Below, in pieces: positions 25,552 to 34,148 of a stretch of 64,000 bases of DNA. Origin of the DNA: G965247775 sp965247775 (GTDB lineage Bacteria > Chloroflexota > Dehalococcoidia > Bin125). The number at the start of each line of letters is the position of its first letter. The first letter of the stretch is position 1. A model generated the notes under the pieces. The model searched no databases. It was not told the origin of the DNA and saw only the letters and a program-made list of their open reading frames with translations. The stretch covers positions 1,240,001-1,304,000 of the forward strand of contig OZ252031.1 of assembly GCA_965247775.1 (NCBI GenBank), given 5' to 3'. The translations under genes and the position numbers were made by a program.

Positions 25552-25843
25552 GCGGCTTCACGGCCTCACTCCCACCCCTGCCCGGCGGACCGAGGCCCCC
25601 ACCCGTTGGTCCCGCTTCCTCGCTCGCGCCTTCGTCGTCCCCCCACCGCTCCAGCCAGCCCGCCCGCGCCGCCCCCACGATCGCCGCCGCCGCGCCCAGC
25701 GGCAGCCCCACCAGCGTCGGCACCGCCAGCAGCAAGGCGCAATCCGCCCCCGGGTCCGGCTGCGTCACACACCACGCCCCCAGCCCGAACGACGCCGCCG
25801 TCCCCGCCAGAATGGTCCCCGCCAGCAGCAGCAGCCCGCTCAT
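25544..25843 (-). CDS. Small two-helix membrane protein between carA and carB
   Basis: A 99-residue ORF filling the gap between carA and carB. It starts MSGLLLLAGTILAGTAASFG and has a second hydrophobic stretch LLLAVPTLVGLPLGAAAAIV, then a hydrophilic Gly-rich tail. The ATG at 25843 has only a GGGCGG upstream. Its stop overlaps carB by eight bases, so it lies in the operon. No family recognised. A copy of the dispersed CCTGAG/TCGAAGGA repeat is in the 65-base gap before it. Confidence 0.6.
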   Translation of the reverse strand: MSGLLLLAGTILAGTAASFGLGAWCVTQPDPGADCALLLAVPTLVGLPLGAAAAIVGAARAGWLERWGDDEGASEEAGPTGGGLGPPGRGGSEAVKPRG

Positions 25844-25908
25844 CCCGCCGCCCGCCCCGACCGTTCGTCCTGAGCGAGCGCCGCGAGTCGAAGGAAACGA
25901 CCGGGCCC

Positions 25909-27039
25909 TCATCCCTGCGCCTCCCGCACCAGATCCAAGAACCGATCGAACAGCCCGGCGTTGTCCAGCGGTCCTGGCGACGCTTCCGAGTGGTACTGGA
26001 TCGACACCAGTGGATACGACCGATGCCGCAGCCCCTCCACCGTCCCGTCGTGCAGATTGACGTGGCTCACCTCCGCCCCCGTCTCCAGCCCCGCCGGGTC
26101 CAGCGCGTAGCCGTGGTTCTGCGCCGTGATCGCCACCCGGCCCGTCGTCTGATCCTTTACCGGGTGGTTGCCCCCCCGGTGTCCGAACTTCAGCTTGAAC
26201 GTCCCCGCCCCCAGCGCCCGTCCGATCACCTGGTGTCCCAGGCAGATCCCCATCAGCGGGAGCCGCCCCAGCAGCGCCTGCGCCGTCTCCACCTGCCGAT
26301 CCCGCAGCGCCGGATCCCCCGGCCCCGGCGACAGCAGCACCCCATCCGGCTTCCGCTCCAAGATCGACGCCGCATCCGAGCCCGGCGGCAGCGCCGTCAC
26401 CCGGCAGCCCCGGTCGCGGAGCAGCCGCAGGATGTTGTACTTCAGCCCCTCGTCCAGCAGCACGATGTGGGTGCTCTCCGCTGACTCCGCCGCCGCCCCA
26501 GCCTCCACCCGACGCCCCTCCCAGCCGTACGCCTGCTCCGTCCCCACCGCAATGAAGTCCTGGCTGTCGTACTCCGGCAAGTCCGCCAGTCGTGCCTGCG
26601 CCCGCTCCACGTCGCTCGCACCCACGATCAGCCCCTGCATCACCCCCGTTCGCCGGATCCGACGCGTGATCGCCCGCGTGTCCACCCCCACCAGCCCCGG
26701 CACCCCGGCCGACTCCAAGTACGCCCGCAGCGTCGTCCCTCCCAGCGGGTGGCTCGGCGACGCGCAATCGCTGCGCACCACCAGCCCCCGCACCTGCACC
26801 CGCGCGCTCTCGTCCCGCCCCGGCAGCACCCCGTAGTTCCCGATCAACGGGTAGGTCAGCACCAGGATCTGTCCCGCGTACGAGGGGTCCGTCAGCATCT
26901 CCTGGTACCCCGTCATCGACGTGTTGAACACCACCTCCCCCCAGGCCTCCCTCTGATGCCCGATCCGCTGCCCCCGGAACACGCTCCCGTCCGCCAGCAC
27001 CAGGCACCCCTCCGGCCGCCCCTCACTCACGATGCCCAT
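25909..27039 (-). CDS. carA: Carbamoyl-phosphate synthase small (glutaminase) subunit
   Basis: A 376-residue CarA. The N-terminal domain has FNTSMTGYQEMLTDPSYAGQ; the class I glutamine amidotransferase domain carries the triad Cys266 (MGICLGHQ), His350 and Glu352 (QYHSEASPGP). It hydrolyses glutamine and passes ammonia to CarB. ATG at 27039 or GTG at 27030 could be the start; the first lies 16 bases inside the preceding ORF. Operon order pyrC-(163 aa)-carA. Confidence 0.96.
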   Translation of the reverse strand: MGIVSEGRPEGCLVLADGSVFRGQRIGHQREAWGEVVFNTSMTGYQEMLTDPSYAGQILVLTYPLIGNYGVLPGRDESARVQVRGLVVRSDCASPSHPLGGTTLRAYLESAGVPGLVGVDTRAITRRIRRTGVMQGLIVGASDVERAQARLADLPEYDSQDFIAVGTEQAYGWEGRRVEAGAAAESAESTHIVLLDEGLKYNILRLLRDRGCRVTALPPGSDAASILERKPDGVLLSPGPGDPALRDRQVETAQALLGRLPLMGICLGHQVIGRALGAGTFKLKFGHRGGNHPVKDQTTGRVAITAQNHGYALDPAGLETGAEVSHVNLHDGTVEGLRHRSYPLVSIQYHSEASPGPLDNAGLFDRFLDLVREAQG

Positions 27040-27514
27040 CCCTTTCGCTCAGCATGAGGGCATCGGCTCGCGTCCGATTCTCTTCGTCCGCCGCCCGCAG
27101 TACTTCCCAGAACACGGATTTCTTCTCACCTAGCGATAACTCCAGTGCGGAATTGCACACGGCAACGAACGACGCACTCTCCGGAATCTCGTTGTGGAGA
27201 AGCAGGGCGTTCAGGTCGTACCACTCGCGAGCGTCTTTACTAACTCTGCGGAGTTCCGCATTCGTATCAGCGGTCGGATTGTTCCAGTCGATTCTGTTGG
27301 CCGAGTGGCCCAGCTTGTGCAGCCAGACATGTGCTTCTTGAGACGCGAGGACGCGCTTCTCGAACAGCGTCCGGCGGTACCACTCCCGATGATCCTCGGA
27401 CCGCTCCGCCCGACGGTCGCCCGCGGCCTTCCTCGCCATCAACAAGTTGAACCCAAGGTTCAACACTGTGACACCGCCGGCCACCATCCCCCCGATCGCC
27501 ACCTCGCTAACCAC
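27023..27514 (-). CDS. Unrecognised membrane-anchored protein inserted in the pyr operon
   Basis: A 163-residue protein with one N-terminal membrane segment (VAIGGMVAGGVTVLNLGFNLLMA) and a charged helical rest (EHREWYRRTLFEKR-like, REWYDLNALLLHNEIPESAS). GTG at 27514 has GGAGGGGG upstream and overlaps pyrC; the end overlaps carA by 17 bases. Base composition is clearly lower in GC and codon use is more mixed than in the flanking pyr genes, so it looks acquired. No link to pyrimidine synthesis is known to me. Confidence 0.75.
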   Translation of the reverse strand: MVSEVAIGGMVAGGVTVLNLGFNLLMARKAAGDRRAERSEDHREWYRRTLFEKRVLASQEAHVWLHKLGHSANRIDWNNPTADTNAELRRVSKDAREWYDLNALLLHNEIPESASFVAVCNSALELSLGEKKSVFWEVLRAADEENRTRADALMLSERDGHRE

Positions 27515-28877
27515 GGTCCCCCTCCTCCCACACGATCCGCCCCCCACTCACCGTCGCCACCACCCGCCCCGTCAGCTCCATCCCCGCCAGCGGCGTGTTC
27601 TTCCCCTTCGACGCGAACCGCTCCGGCTCCACCACCCACGTCGACTCCGCATCCAGCAGCACCACGTCCCCCGGCGCCCCCTCCGCCAGCGTCCCAAGCC
27701 CCGCCAGCCCCGCCCGCGCGTCCAAACTCCAGGCCTGCACCGGCCCCACCGTCAGCCGCTCGATCGCCGTTCCCAGATCGATCGCCCCCCGCGCCACCAG
27801 CGTCCCCAGCACCCCCCAGGCCGTCTCCAGCCCGCTGATCCCGAACGCCGCCCGATCGAACTCGCACAGCTTGTCCGTCACCGCGTGTGGCGCGTGGTCC
27901 GTCGCCACCGCGTCGATCACACCGCTGCGCAGCGCCTCCAGGCAGGCCGCCACGTGCTCCGACGATCGCAGCGGCGGGTTGACCTTCGCGTTCGTCTCAT
28001 AACGGAGCCCGCCCGGGGTCGCTCCGCCCCCCGCCACCGCCGCGTCCGTCAGCAACAGGTGGTGCGGCGTCACCTCCGCCGTCACGGGCACGCCCCGCGC
28101 CTTCGCCTCCGCAACTGCCTCACAAGCCTCCCGTGTGCTGAGGTGACACAGGTGCAGCCGCGCGCCCGACGCCTCCGCCAGCCGCAGGTCCCGGTCCACG
28201 ATCGCCACCTCCGCCAGCGTCGGCTGCCCGCGCAGCCCCAGCCGCGTCGACACCACCCCCTCGTGCATCACCCCGCCCTCGGCCAGCGCCGGGTCCTCGC
28301 AGTGCTCCGCGACGGGCAGCCCCAGGTCTGACGCGTACTCCAGCGCCCGCCGCGCCAGCACCGGCGACACCACCGCGCTGCCGTCGTCGCTGAACGCCAC
28401 CACCCCCGCCTCCCGCAGGTCCGCCAGCTCCGCCAGCCGCTCCCCTGCCCGCCCCTCCGTGATCGCCCCAACGCACAGCACCCGCACGCTCGCCCCCGAC
28501 GCCGCGCCCGCGCGCGCCGCCTCCTGCACCTGCGCTACCACCGCCGGCGTATCCATCGCCGGCGCCGTGTTCGGCATCGCGCAGATCGTCGTAAAGCCCC
28601 CCCGCGCGGCAGCCGCCATGCCGCTCGCCACCGTCTCCTTGTGCTCATCGCCCGGCTCCCGCAGGTGCGTGTGCAGGTCCACGAACCCCGGCGTCACGAT
28701 GAGGCCCGCTGCGTCCAGCACCGGCGCCTCCGCCTCGATAGCCGGCCCCAGCGCCGCCACCCGGCCCTCCCGAATCAGCACGTCCGTCGCGTCGGAGACG
28801 CGCTCAGAGAAGCGCGGCGCACCCAGCCCGCTCCCCGGATCGATCACCCGCCCCCCGCGGATCAGCAGGTCACTCAC
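27507..28877 (-). CDS. pyrC: Dihydroorotase
   Basis: A 456-residue type I dihydroorotase. Metal ligands His69 and His71 are in VDLHTHLREPG; later metal sites are in LHLCHLSTREA and VTAEVTPHHLLLT, and the catalytic Asp in AVATDHAPH. It closes carbamoyl aspartate to dihydroorotate. GTG start overlaps the pyrB stop by four bases (GTGA). An N-terminal loop (ERVSDATDV) is slightly longer than usual. Confidence 0.96.
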   Translation of the reverse strand: MSDLLIRGGRVIDPGSGLGAPRFSERVSDATDVLIREGRVAALGPAIEAEAPVLDAAGLIVTPGFVDLHTHLREPGDEHKETVASGMAAAARGGFTTICAMPNTAPAMDTPAVVAQVQEAARAGAASGASVRVLCVGAITEGRAGERLAELADLREAGVVAFSDDGSAVVSPVLARRALEYASDLGLPVAEHCEDPALAEGGVMHEGVVSTRLGLRGQPTLAEVAIVDRDLRLAEASGARLHLCHLSTREACEAVAEAKARGVPVTAEVTPHHLLLTDAAVAGGGATPGGLRYETNAKVNPPLRSSEHVAACLEALRSGVIDAVATDHAPHAVTDKLCEFDRAAFGISGLETAWGVLGTLVARGAIDLGTAIERLTVGPVQAWSLDARAGLAGLGTLAEGAPGDVVLLDAESTWVVEPERFASKGKNTPLAGMELTGRVVATVSGGRIVWEEGDRG

Positions 28878-29974
28878 GCCGCCTCCCCCTCCAGCAACCC
28901 CCGCGTGAGCAGATACAGCACCGCCATCCGCACCGCCACCCCGTGCGACACCTGCCGCTCCACCTCGCTCTGCATCCCGTGCGCCACGTCCGGCGCGATC
29001 TCCACCCCCTCGTTCATCGGTCCCGGGTGCAGCACCGCGGCCCCGGGCCGCGCCCGCGCCAGCCGCGCCGGCGTGATCTGATAACGACGCGAGAACTCCC
29101 GCAGCGTCGGCAGAAACGAGCCCCGCATCCGCTCCTGCTGCAGCCGCAGCGCCATCACCGCGTCGGCTCCCACGATCGCTCGATCCAGGTCCTCCTCGAG
29201 ATCGACGGCCGGCAGCGCCCACGGGTCGTCGGCGTTCAGTCCCCCCACGTTCAGACCAACGGGCAGCAGCGTGCGCGGGCCCACCAGCGTCACGCGCATC
29301 CCCAGCGTCGTCAGCGCCCACACATTCGACCGCGCCACCCGCGAGTGTTTGATGTCGCCAATCAGGCAGATCCGCTTCCCCTCCAGCTCCCCCAGACGAC
29401 GCCGCAGCGTGAAGGCGTCCAGCAGCGCCTGTGTCGGATGCGCGTGCAGCCCATCCCCCGCATTCACGACGTGCGCCGCCGAGTGCTGCGCCGCCACGTA
29501 CGGCGCTCCCGCACTCGGATGCCGCATCACGATCACGTCCGCTCCGATCGCCCGGATCGTCGCCACCGTGTCGATCAGCGACTCCCCTTTCTCTATGCTC
29601 GACCCGCTCCCCGTCATGTTGATCACGTCCGCCCCCAGCACCTTCCCCGCCAGCTCAAACGACGCCCGCGTCCGCGTGCTCGCTTCGTAGAACAGGTTGA
29701 ACACCGTCACCCCGCGCAGCGCCGGCGTCCGTGCCATCCGGCGCCGCAGCACCTCTTCCATCGCCTCCGCCGTGTCCAGCACGGTGCCGATGTCCGTCCG
29801 GCTCAGCCCATCGATGTCCAGCAGATGCCGGTGCGCCCAACCCGCCTGGGGCGGGCCCCCGGAGCCGGCCGCCCGCGCCCGCCCCGACGACCCCGCCGCC
29901 GTCTCCTCGCGCGCCCCCTCCGGGGCCGCGGGCGCAACCGGCCCCTCCGCCGCTGCCTTCCGATTCACCACCAT
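28874..29974 (-). CDS. pyrB: Aspartate carbamoyltransferase catalytic chain
   Basis: A 366-residue protein. Carbamoyl-phosphate motif S-T-R-T-R at 99-103, HPTQALLDAFT and HPGPMNEGVEI are all present. It carries about 45 extra N-terminal residues rich in Ala, Gly and Glu that are not part of the fold. ATG at 29974 with AGGAG, nine bases after pyrR. No pyrI follows, as expected for the dodecameric or trimeric forms that associate with PyrC. Confidence 0.96.
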   Translation of the reverse strand: MVVNRKAAAEGPVAPAAPEGAREETAAGSSGRARAAGSGGPPQAGWAHRHLLDIDGLSRTDIGTVLDTAEAMEEVLRRRMARTPALRGVTVFNLFYEASTRTRASFELAGKVLGADVINMTGSGSSIEKGESLIDTVATIRAIGADVIVMRHPSAGAPYVAAQHSAAHVVNAGDGLHAHPTQALLDAFTLRRRLGELEGKRICLIGDIKHSRVARSNVWALTTLGMRVTLVGPRTLLPVGLNVGGLNADDPWALPAVDLEEDLDRAIVGADAVMALRLQQERMRGSFLPTLREFSRRYQITPARLARARPGAAVLHPGPMNEGVEIAPDVAHGMQSEVERQVSHGVAVRMAVLYLLTRGLLEGEAA

Positions 29975-29983
29975 CGTCCGCTC

Positions 29984-30550
29984 CTATTCCCGCGCCACTG
30001 CCGCGCGCGAGGTCGCCACCACCACCTGGTCCGCACCGTCCGTCTCCAGCAACGACACCACCACGGCGTCGTCCCGCCGCGTCGGCAGGTTCTTACCGAC
30101 ATAATCCGGACGGATCGGCAGCTCCCGATGGCCCCGGTCCACCAGCACCGCCAGCTCGATCGCGGCCGCCCGCCCGTAGTCCACCAGCGCGTCCAGCGCC
30201 GCCCGGATCGACCGGCCCGTGAAGATCACGTCGTCTACGAGCACCACCACCCGCTCGTCCAACGACCCCGGCAACTTGCTCGGCTGCAGGCTCCGCGTCG
30301 CCCCCCGCAACGACAGGTCATCCCGGTGCAGCCCGATGTCGATCGCCCCCGTCTCCACCGCCGCCCCCTCGAACTCCGTGATCGCCGCCGCCACCCGCTC
30401 CGCCAGCGGCGCCCCCCGCGTGCGGATCCCCACCAAGACCAGCCGCTCCGTCTCCGGGTGCCGCTCCACGATCTCGTGCGCGATCCGCACCAGCGCCCGC
30501 CGGATCGCATCCCCGTCCATCACCACCGCGGCGTCGGGGGGCGCGGTCAT
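29984..30550 (-). CDS. pyrR: Pyrimidine operon regulator / uracil phosphoribosyltransferase-like
   Basis: A 188-residue PyrR. The PRPP loop VVVLVDDVIFTGRS is at 101-114 and the dimer/RNA-binding region shows DIGLHRDDLS and the end LPTRRDDAVVV. PyrR binds a hairpin in the leader of its own operon when UMP is high and lowers expression. The matching hairpin is present at 30658-30692. ATG at 30550 with GGGGGCGG. First gene of the operon. Confidence 0.96.
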   Translation of the reverse strand: MTAPPDAAVVMDGDAIRRALVRIAHEIVERHPETERLVLVGIRTRGAPLAERVAAAITEFEGAAVETGAIDIGLHRDDLSLRGATRSLQPSKLPGSLDERVVVLVDDVIFTGRSIRAALDALVDYGRAAAIELAVLVDRGHRELPIRPDYVGKNLPTRRDDAVVVSLLETDGADQVVVATSRAAVARE

Positions 30551-30657
30551 CGTCCGCCCCCAGCATGATCGGCCGCAGCATGATCACACAGGCCGGCAGA
30601 AGGACGTGCGAAGCGCGAAGGGGAGATGTGCAGAGGCGCAGACTGGCCCATGCTGTC

Positions 30658-30692
30658 GTCCTTCCCGGTCTCTCGGGACCGGATTAAAGTCC
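30658..30692 (-). promoter_or_regulatory. PyrR-binding RNA hairpin in the pyr leader
   Basis: On the transcribed strand the order is CTTTAAT, stem CCGGTC, loop CCGAGA, stem GACCGG, then GAAGG. This is the known PyrR recognition shape (TTTAA, stem, loop with GNGA, AAGG). It ends about 108 bases before the pyrR start, so a longer leader that can fold into alternative hairpins or block the ribosome site is available. UMP-dependent repression is therefore likely. Confidence 0.82.
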
Positions 30693-30802
30693 GTGCAGCG
30701 GTCGTTGTGCCGCAGCCTATCACCACCCCCCCACCCCCCGCCTCCCGATCTGTCACCTTGTACCCTCCCCGGCGCCGCCAGCCCCACCCCGAAAGGTCTG
30801 CC

Positions 30803-31331
30803 ATGGTTACCCCCCAGTTCGGCGCACGGGATTGCAAGCCCGCCTACTCGGGCCTCGCGGATGGTCAGAAGACCCAGCGCGACTACGGGACGGGCGTTTC
30901 TGCGCTATCGGGCTGCAACCCGCCCGGACCTGAGAGTTCGCCAGCCCCAGCCCGAGAACTGTCTGTCCTCCGGGATCGGACGGACTGATCTCGATTTGTA
31001 CGCCGCCCACGCACGAGGTGCGACGAACGGAGTGAAGCTCGACGATCACATACGCGTCGAGCTGATTGCGCGCGGAGCCAATGGAGAAACCCCCTACGGG
31101 CAGCTTCACGACAGGAAAGCAGAGATCGAATCGGCGCTCGGACCCAGCCCGCTAACTTGGTACGGACCTGGGGACGAGTTCGACTGCCGCATATACGTGA
31201 GCAAGGACGCTCCGATTCGGAATCCCGACCACTGGCCGGAGCAACACGAATGGCTGTTCACCTGGCTCGTGAAATTCGATGACGTGTTCTATCCCATCGT
31301 CCGAAGCTTGCCGCGCCCGAGGCGCCGGTGA
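30803..31331 (+). pseudogene. DUF4268-like gene with one frameshift
   Basis: Two frames join to one family pattern. The first (from ATG 30803) reads to QKTQRDYGTG; after one extra G near 30893 the other frame gives RAFLRYRAATRPDLRVRQP and SSGIGRTDLDLYAA, then IRVELIARGANGE, HDRKAEIESALGPSPLTW and WLFTWLVKFDDVFYPIV. The second part is the DUF4268 domain, often attached to restriction-like nucleases. The total, 529 bp, is an intact gene of 176 codons plus one base. It faces away from the pyr operon. Confidence 0.75.
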
Positions 31332-31409
31332 CGATGCGCCTCCGATCGCGTTGGGTGTTCCCCCTACACTCCCCCCGGCGGACGACGAACGGCAGGAAAC
31401 GGCCCCCAC

Positions 31410-32081
31410 GTGACCACCCTGCCCCGCCCCGCGCCCCTCGCCGCCCTCCTCCTCCTCCTCCTCCTCCTCCTCCTCGCTGCTTGCAGCAACGACGACCCCC
31501 CGCCCGGCGCGGCCGGCCGCCCCGCCACCACGGGCGCCGCTCCTCCCCCGGAACTCGCGCTCGACCCCGCCCCCGCCGTCGTCCTCCCCGCCCCGTTCCA
31601 CAACGACCCCCAACTCGCCGCCTTCGCCGCCCAGGACCACCTCGGCCTCCCCACCCGCTTCCGCCTCGTCGACCGCGACGACCGCGAGCCCATCCTCAGC
31701 CTCGGCCTCGTCGATGCCGCCGCCCGCCTCACCTACAGCGCCACCCTCAGCGCCGAGATCCTCTCCCTCGACCTCCTCCGCCTGCAGCTCGGCGCCGACC
31801 CCGACGACTTCTTCACCGCCTTCGCCGACACCGTTGCCGACGATCGCGACTTCATCGGCCTCAGCGCCCTCGGCATCCCCCGTGGCGCCGGCGACGCCGC
31901 CCGCCACTACGCCTTCAACATCCAGGAGGATGAAGGCCAGGCCTTCATCCTCCTGCGCGACGGCCTGCTCGTCTTCCTCACCTACCGCCACCCCCCCAAC
32001 CTCCGCGACCCCCTCGACGTCGCCGCCCTCATGGGAGACCTTGACGCGCGACTCCGGGAAGACCCCCCCGGCGGCGGCTAG
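31410..32081 (+). CDS. Lipoprotein with a pure CTC-repeat leucine signal sequence
   Basis: A 223-residue secreted protein. The signal peptide has ten consecutive leucines (residues 13-22), all encoded by CTC (31446-31475), followed by the lipobox L-A-A-C (Cys25). The rest is acidic (FRLVDRDDREPILSLGLVD, LGADPDDFFTAFADTVADD) and of unknown family; FNIQEDEGQAFILLRDGLLV suggests a compact beta domain. GTG start at 31410. The repeat could expand or contract in steps of one leucine. Confidence 0.8.
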   Translation: MTTLPRPAPLAALLLLLLLLLLAACSNDDPPPGAAGRPATTGAAPPPELALDPAPAVVLPAPFHNDPQLAAFAAQDHLGLPTRFRLVDRDDREPILSLGLVDAAARLTYSATLSAEILSLDLLRLQLGADPDDFFTAFADTVADDRDFIGLSALGIPRGAGDAARHYAFNIQEDEGQAFILLRDGLLVFLTYRHPPNLRDPLDVAALMGDLDARLREDPPGGG

Positions 32082-32119
32082 CCCCCCGCCACATCCTGCC
32101 CCGGCGAACCCCGACCGCC

Positions 32120-32332
32120 TTAGGACGTCGCCCCGGCCTCCGGCTCCCGCTTCTCCTGCATCTCCGGCGGCAACAGGTTCGGGATCCCGTCCTCGATCGG
32201 ATAGCGAAAATCGATCGATCGCGAGTACAGGTGCCCCCGCACGATCTCCTCACCCTCCTCCTCTTCTACCACCAGCTCCAGCGGCTCCTTCGTCACCGGG
32301 CAGACCAGGATTTCCATCAGATCGCGGTGCAT
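32120..32332 (-). CDS. Trm112/YcaR-family small protein
   Basis: A 70-residue protein: LMEILVCPVTKEPLELVVEE, then YSRSIDFRYPIEDGIPNLLP. The order L-x-C-P-x-x-K-x-x-L ... Y-P-I-x-D-G-I-P is the Trm112-like (UPF0434) signature. Only one cysteine remains, so the zinc-binding knuckle of the family is incomplete. Homologues activate methyltransferases or have unknown roles. Start ATG at 32332 with GGGAGC. Confidence 0.9.
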   Translation of the reverse strand: MHRDLMEILVCPVTKEPLELVVEEEEGEEIVRGHLYSRSIDFRYPIEDGIPNLLPPEMQEKREPEAGATS

Positions 32333-32395
32333 CGCGGCGCTCCCACCAGCAGGGTCTCACCGAGAGCGTACCAGCCCTCCCCTGCTCCCCGGCCC

Positions 32396-32438
32396 CCCAG
32401 CCGCTCTCCCCTTCCACGGGAAGGGGAGAGCGGCTGGG
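32396..32438. terminator. Perfect 20-bp hairpin
   Basis: CCCAGCCGCTCTCCCCTTCC pairs perfectly with the 20 bases at 32419-32438 across a three-base loop ACG. It lies between the leftward Trm112 gene (start 32332) and the rightward biotin carrier gene (start 32543), so it is not downstream of either. It may be a remnant of the dispersed palindrome family rather than a terminator. Confidence 0.6.
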
Positions 32439-32542
32439 CGAGAGGGGAAGGAAACCCCAACGCAATTGACACACCCCAGCCCGCCCGGGAGCATGCCCCC
32501 CAGTAAGCCGCCGCCCAGCAAGCCAGCCCGAGGTGTCCCCCC

Positions 32543-32755
32543 ATGCCCGATGTCCGTGCCCCCATGGCCGGCACCGTCCTCGAAGTCCTCGTCGCCCCCG
32601 GCGACACCATCTCCCCCGGCGACGAACTCCTCATCCTCGAGTCCATGAAAATGGAGATCCCCGTCGAAGCCGAAGACGCTGGCACCGTCGCTGCCATCGC
32701 CGTCGAAGCCGGCCAGCCCGTCCAAGAAAACGACATCCTCCTCACCCTCCACTAA
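32543..32755 (+). CDS. Biotinyl (biotin carboxyl carrier) domain protein
   Basis: A 70-residue stand-alone biotin carrier. The biotinylated Lys36 lies in ILESMKMEIPV. It starts MPDVRAPMAGTVLEVLVAPG, the usual first strands of the domain. It lacks the long N-terminal part of AccB and is the short type found with acyl-CoA carboxylases or as separate carrier. The carboxylase gene follows 22 bases downstream. No carboxyltransferase gene is in the window. Confidence 0.93.
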   Translation: MPDVRAPMAGTVLEVLVAPGDTISPGDELLILESMKMEIPVEAEDAGTVAAIAVEAGQPVQENDILLTLH

Positions 32756-32777
32756 CGCTCCCCTCCGCGAGGTACGC

Positions 32778-34121
32778 GTGCCCGCCCCCTTCCGACGCAT
32801 CTGCATTGCCAACCGCGGCGAAATTGCCGTCCGGATCATCCGCACCTGCCGCCGCCTCGGCATCCAAACCCACGCCCTCTATTCCGACGCCGACGCCACC
32901 GCTCTCCACGTCCGCCTCGCCGATGGCGCCACCCGCATCGGCCCCGCCCCCGTCGCCCAGTCCTACCTCCACATCCCCGCCCTCCTCGCCGCCGCCGAGG
33001 CCGCCGCCTGCGATGCCGTCCACCCCGGCTACGGCCTCCTCTCCGAAAATCCTGCCTTCGCCCGCGCCTGCCGGGAGCGCGGCCTCGTCTTCATCGGCCC
33101 CACCCCCGCCCACATCGACCTCATGGGCCACAAGAACCGGGCCCGCGCCGCCATGGCCGATCGCCGCTTCCCCCTCATCCCCGGCGCCGCCGATGACCTC
33201 GCCGCCGACGACTTCGAAGCCGCTGCCGCCACCGTCGGCTACCCCCTCATCGTCAAGGCCAGCCGCGGCGGCGGCGGCATCGGCATGGCCGTCGTCGACG
33301 GCCCCGAGGGGCTCGCCCGCGCCGTCAAGCGCGCCCGCTCCCTGGCCCGCCGCGCCTTCGCCGACGACGCCCTCTACATCGAGCGGCAGATCCTCGGCGC
33401 CCGCCACATCGAGGTCCAGATCCTCGGCGACCACCACGGCGCCGTCCGCCACCTCGGCCTGCGCGACTGCTCCATCCAGCGCCGCCACCAGAAAGTCATC
33501 GAGGAATCCCCGCCCCCCGCCCTCGTTCCCAGCGTCCGTGACGACCTCGCCGCCCGCGCCGTCGAGGCCATGCGGGACCTCGGCTACCAGAACGCGGGCA
33601 CCGTCGAATGCCTCCTCGCCCCCGGGGGCGAGTTCTACTTCCTGGAAATGAATACCCGCCTCCAGGTCGAGCACCCCGTCACCGAGATGGTCACCGGCCT
33701 CGACCTCGTCGAGTGGCAGATCCGCCTCGCCGCCGGCCACCCCCTCGACCTCCCCCCGGACGCCGCCGGCCCCAACGGCCACGCCATCGAGGCCCGCATC
33801 TACGCCGAGGACCCCGATACCCTCCTCCCCGCGCCCGGCCGCATCACCCACCTCCGCCTGCCCCAGGGCGCAGGCGTCCGCATCGACGCTGGCGTCGAAA
33901 CCGGCGACGAAGTGTCCCCCTACTACGACCCGCTCATCGCCAAGTGCATCGTCTGGGGCCCCGATCGCGCCGCCGCCCTGCACCGCCTCGACCACGCCCT
34001 CGCCGCGGTCGAGATCGAGGGCATTAAGCACAACACCCCCTTCCTCCGGCGCATCACCGCCCACCCCGGCTTCCGCGCCGCCCGCTATGACGTAGCCTTC
34101 ACCGACCAACTTCGCGCCTAG
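32778..34121 (+). CDS. accC: Biotin carboxylase
   Basis: A 447-residue ATP-grasp biotin carboxylase. ANRGEIAVRIIRTCR is near the start, HPGYGLLSENPAFA at 82, Lys160 with the glycine loop KASRGGGGIGM at 160-170, and FLEMNTRLQVEHPVTE near 290. It carboxylates biotin on the carrier encoded just upstream. GTG start with GAGG upstream. Together they would feed an acetyl- or propionyl-CoA carboxylase whose other subunit lies elsewhere. Confidence 0.95.
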   Translation: MPAPFRRICIANRGEIAVRIIRTCRRLGIQTHALYSDADATALHVRLADGATRIGPAPVAQSYLHIPALLAAAEAAACDAVHPGYGLLSENPAFARACRERGLVFIGPTPAHIDLMGHKNRARAAMADRRFPLIPGAADDLAADDFEAAAATVGYPLIVKASRGGGGIGMAVVDGPEGLARAVKRARSLARRAFADDALYIERQILGARHIEVQILGDHHGAVRHLGLRDCSIQRRHQKVIEESPPPALVPSVRDDLAARAVEAMRDLGYQNAGTVECLLAPGGEFYFLEMNTRLQVEHPVTEMVTGLDLVEWQIRLAAGHPLDLPPDAAGPNGHAIEARIYAEDPDTLLPAPGRITHLRLPQGAGVRIDAGVETGDEVSPYYDPLIAKCIVWGPDRAAALHRLDHALAAVEIEGIKHNTPFLRRITAHPGFRAARYDVAFTDQLRA

Positions 34122-34148
34122 CACCGCTGGGCCGAGCCATCCCGGCCG

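Noticed and set aside
22678..26484. A 1268-codon open frame on the plus strand opposite carB and carA
   Set aside because: It is an artefact of extreme C bias at third positions in the real genes; the product is Arg/Pro/His-rich with no domain. Many similar antisense frames in the window were left out for the same reason.
32396..32438. Bidirectional transcription terminator
   Set aside because: The hairpin is upstream of both neighbouring genes, which diverge, so it cannot end either transcript; listed as a hairpin with reservations.
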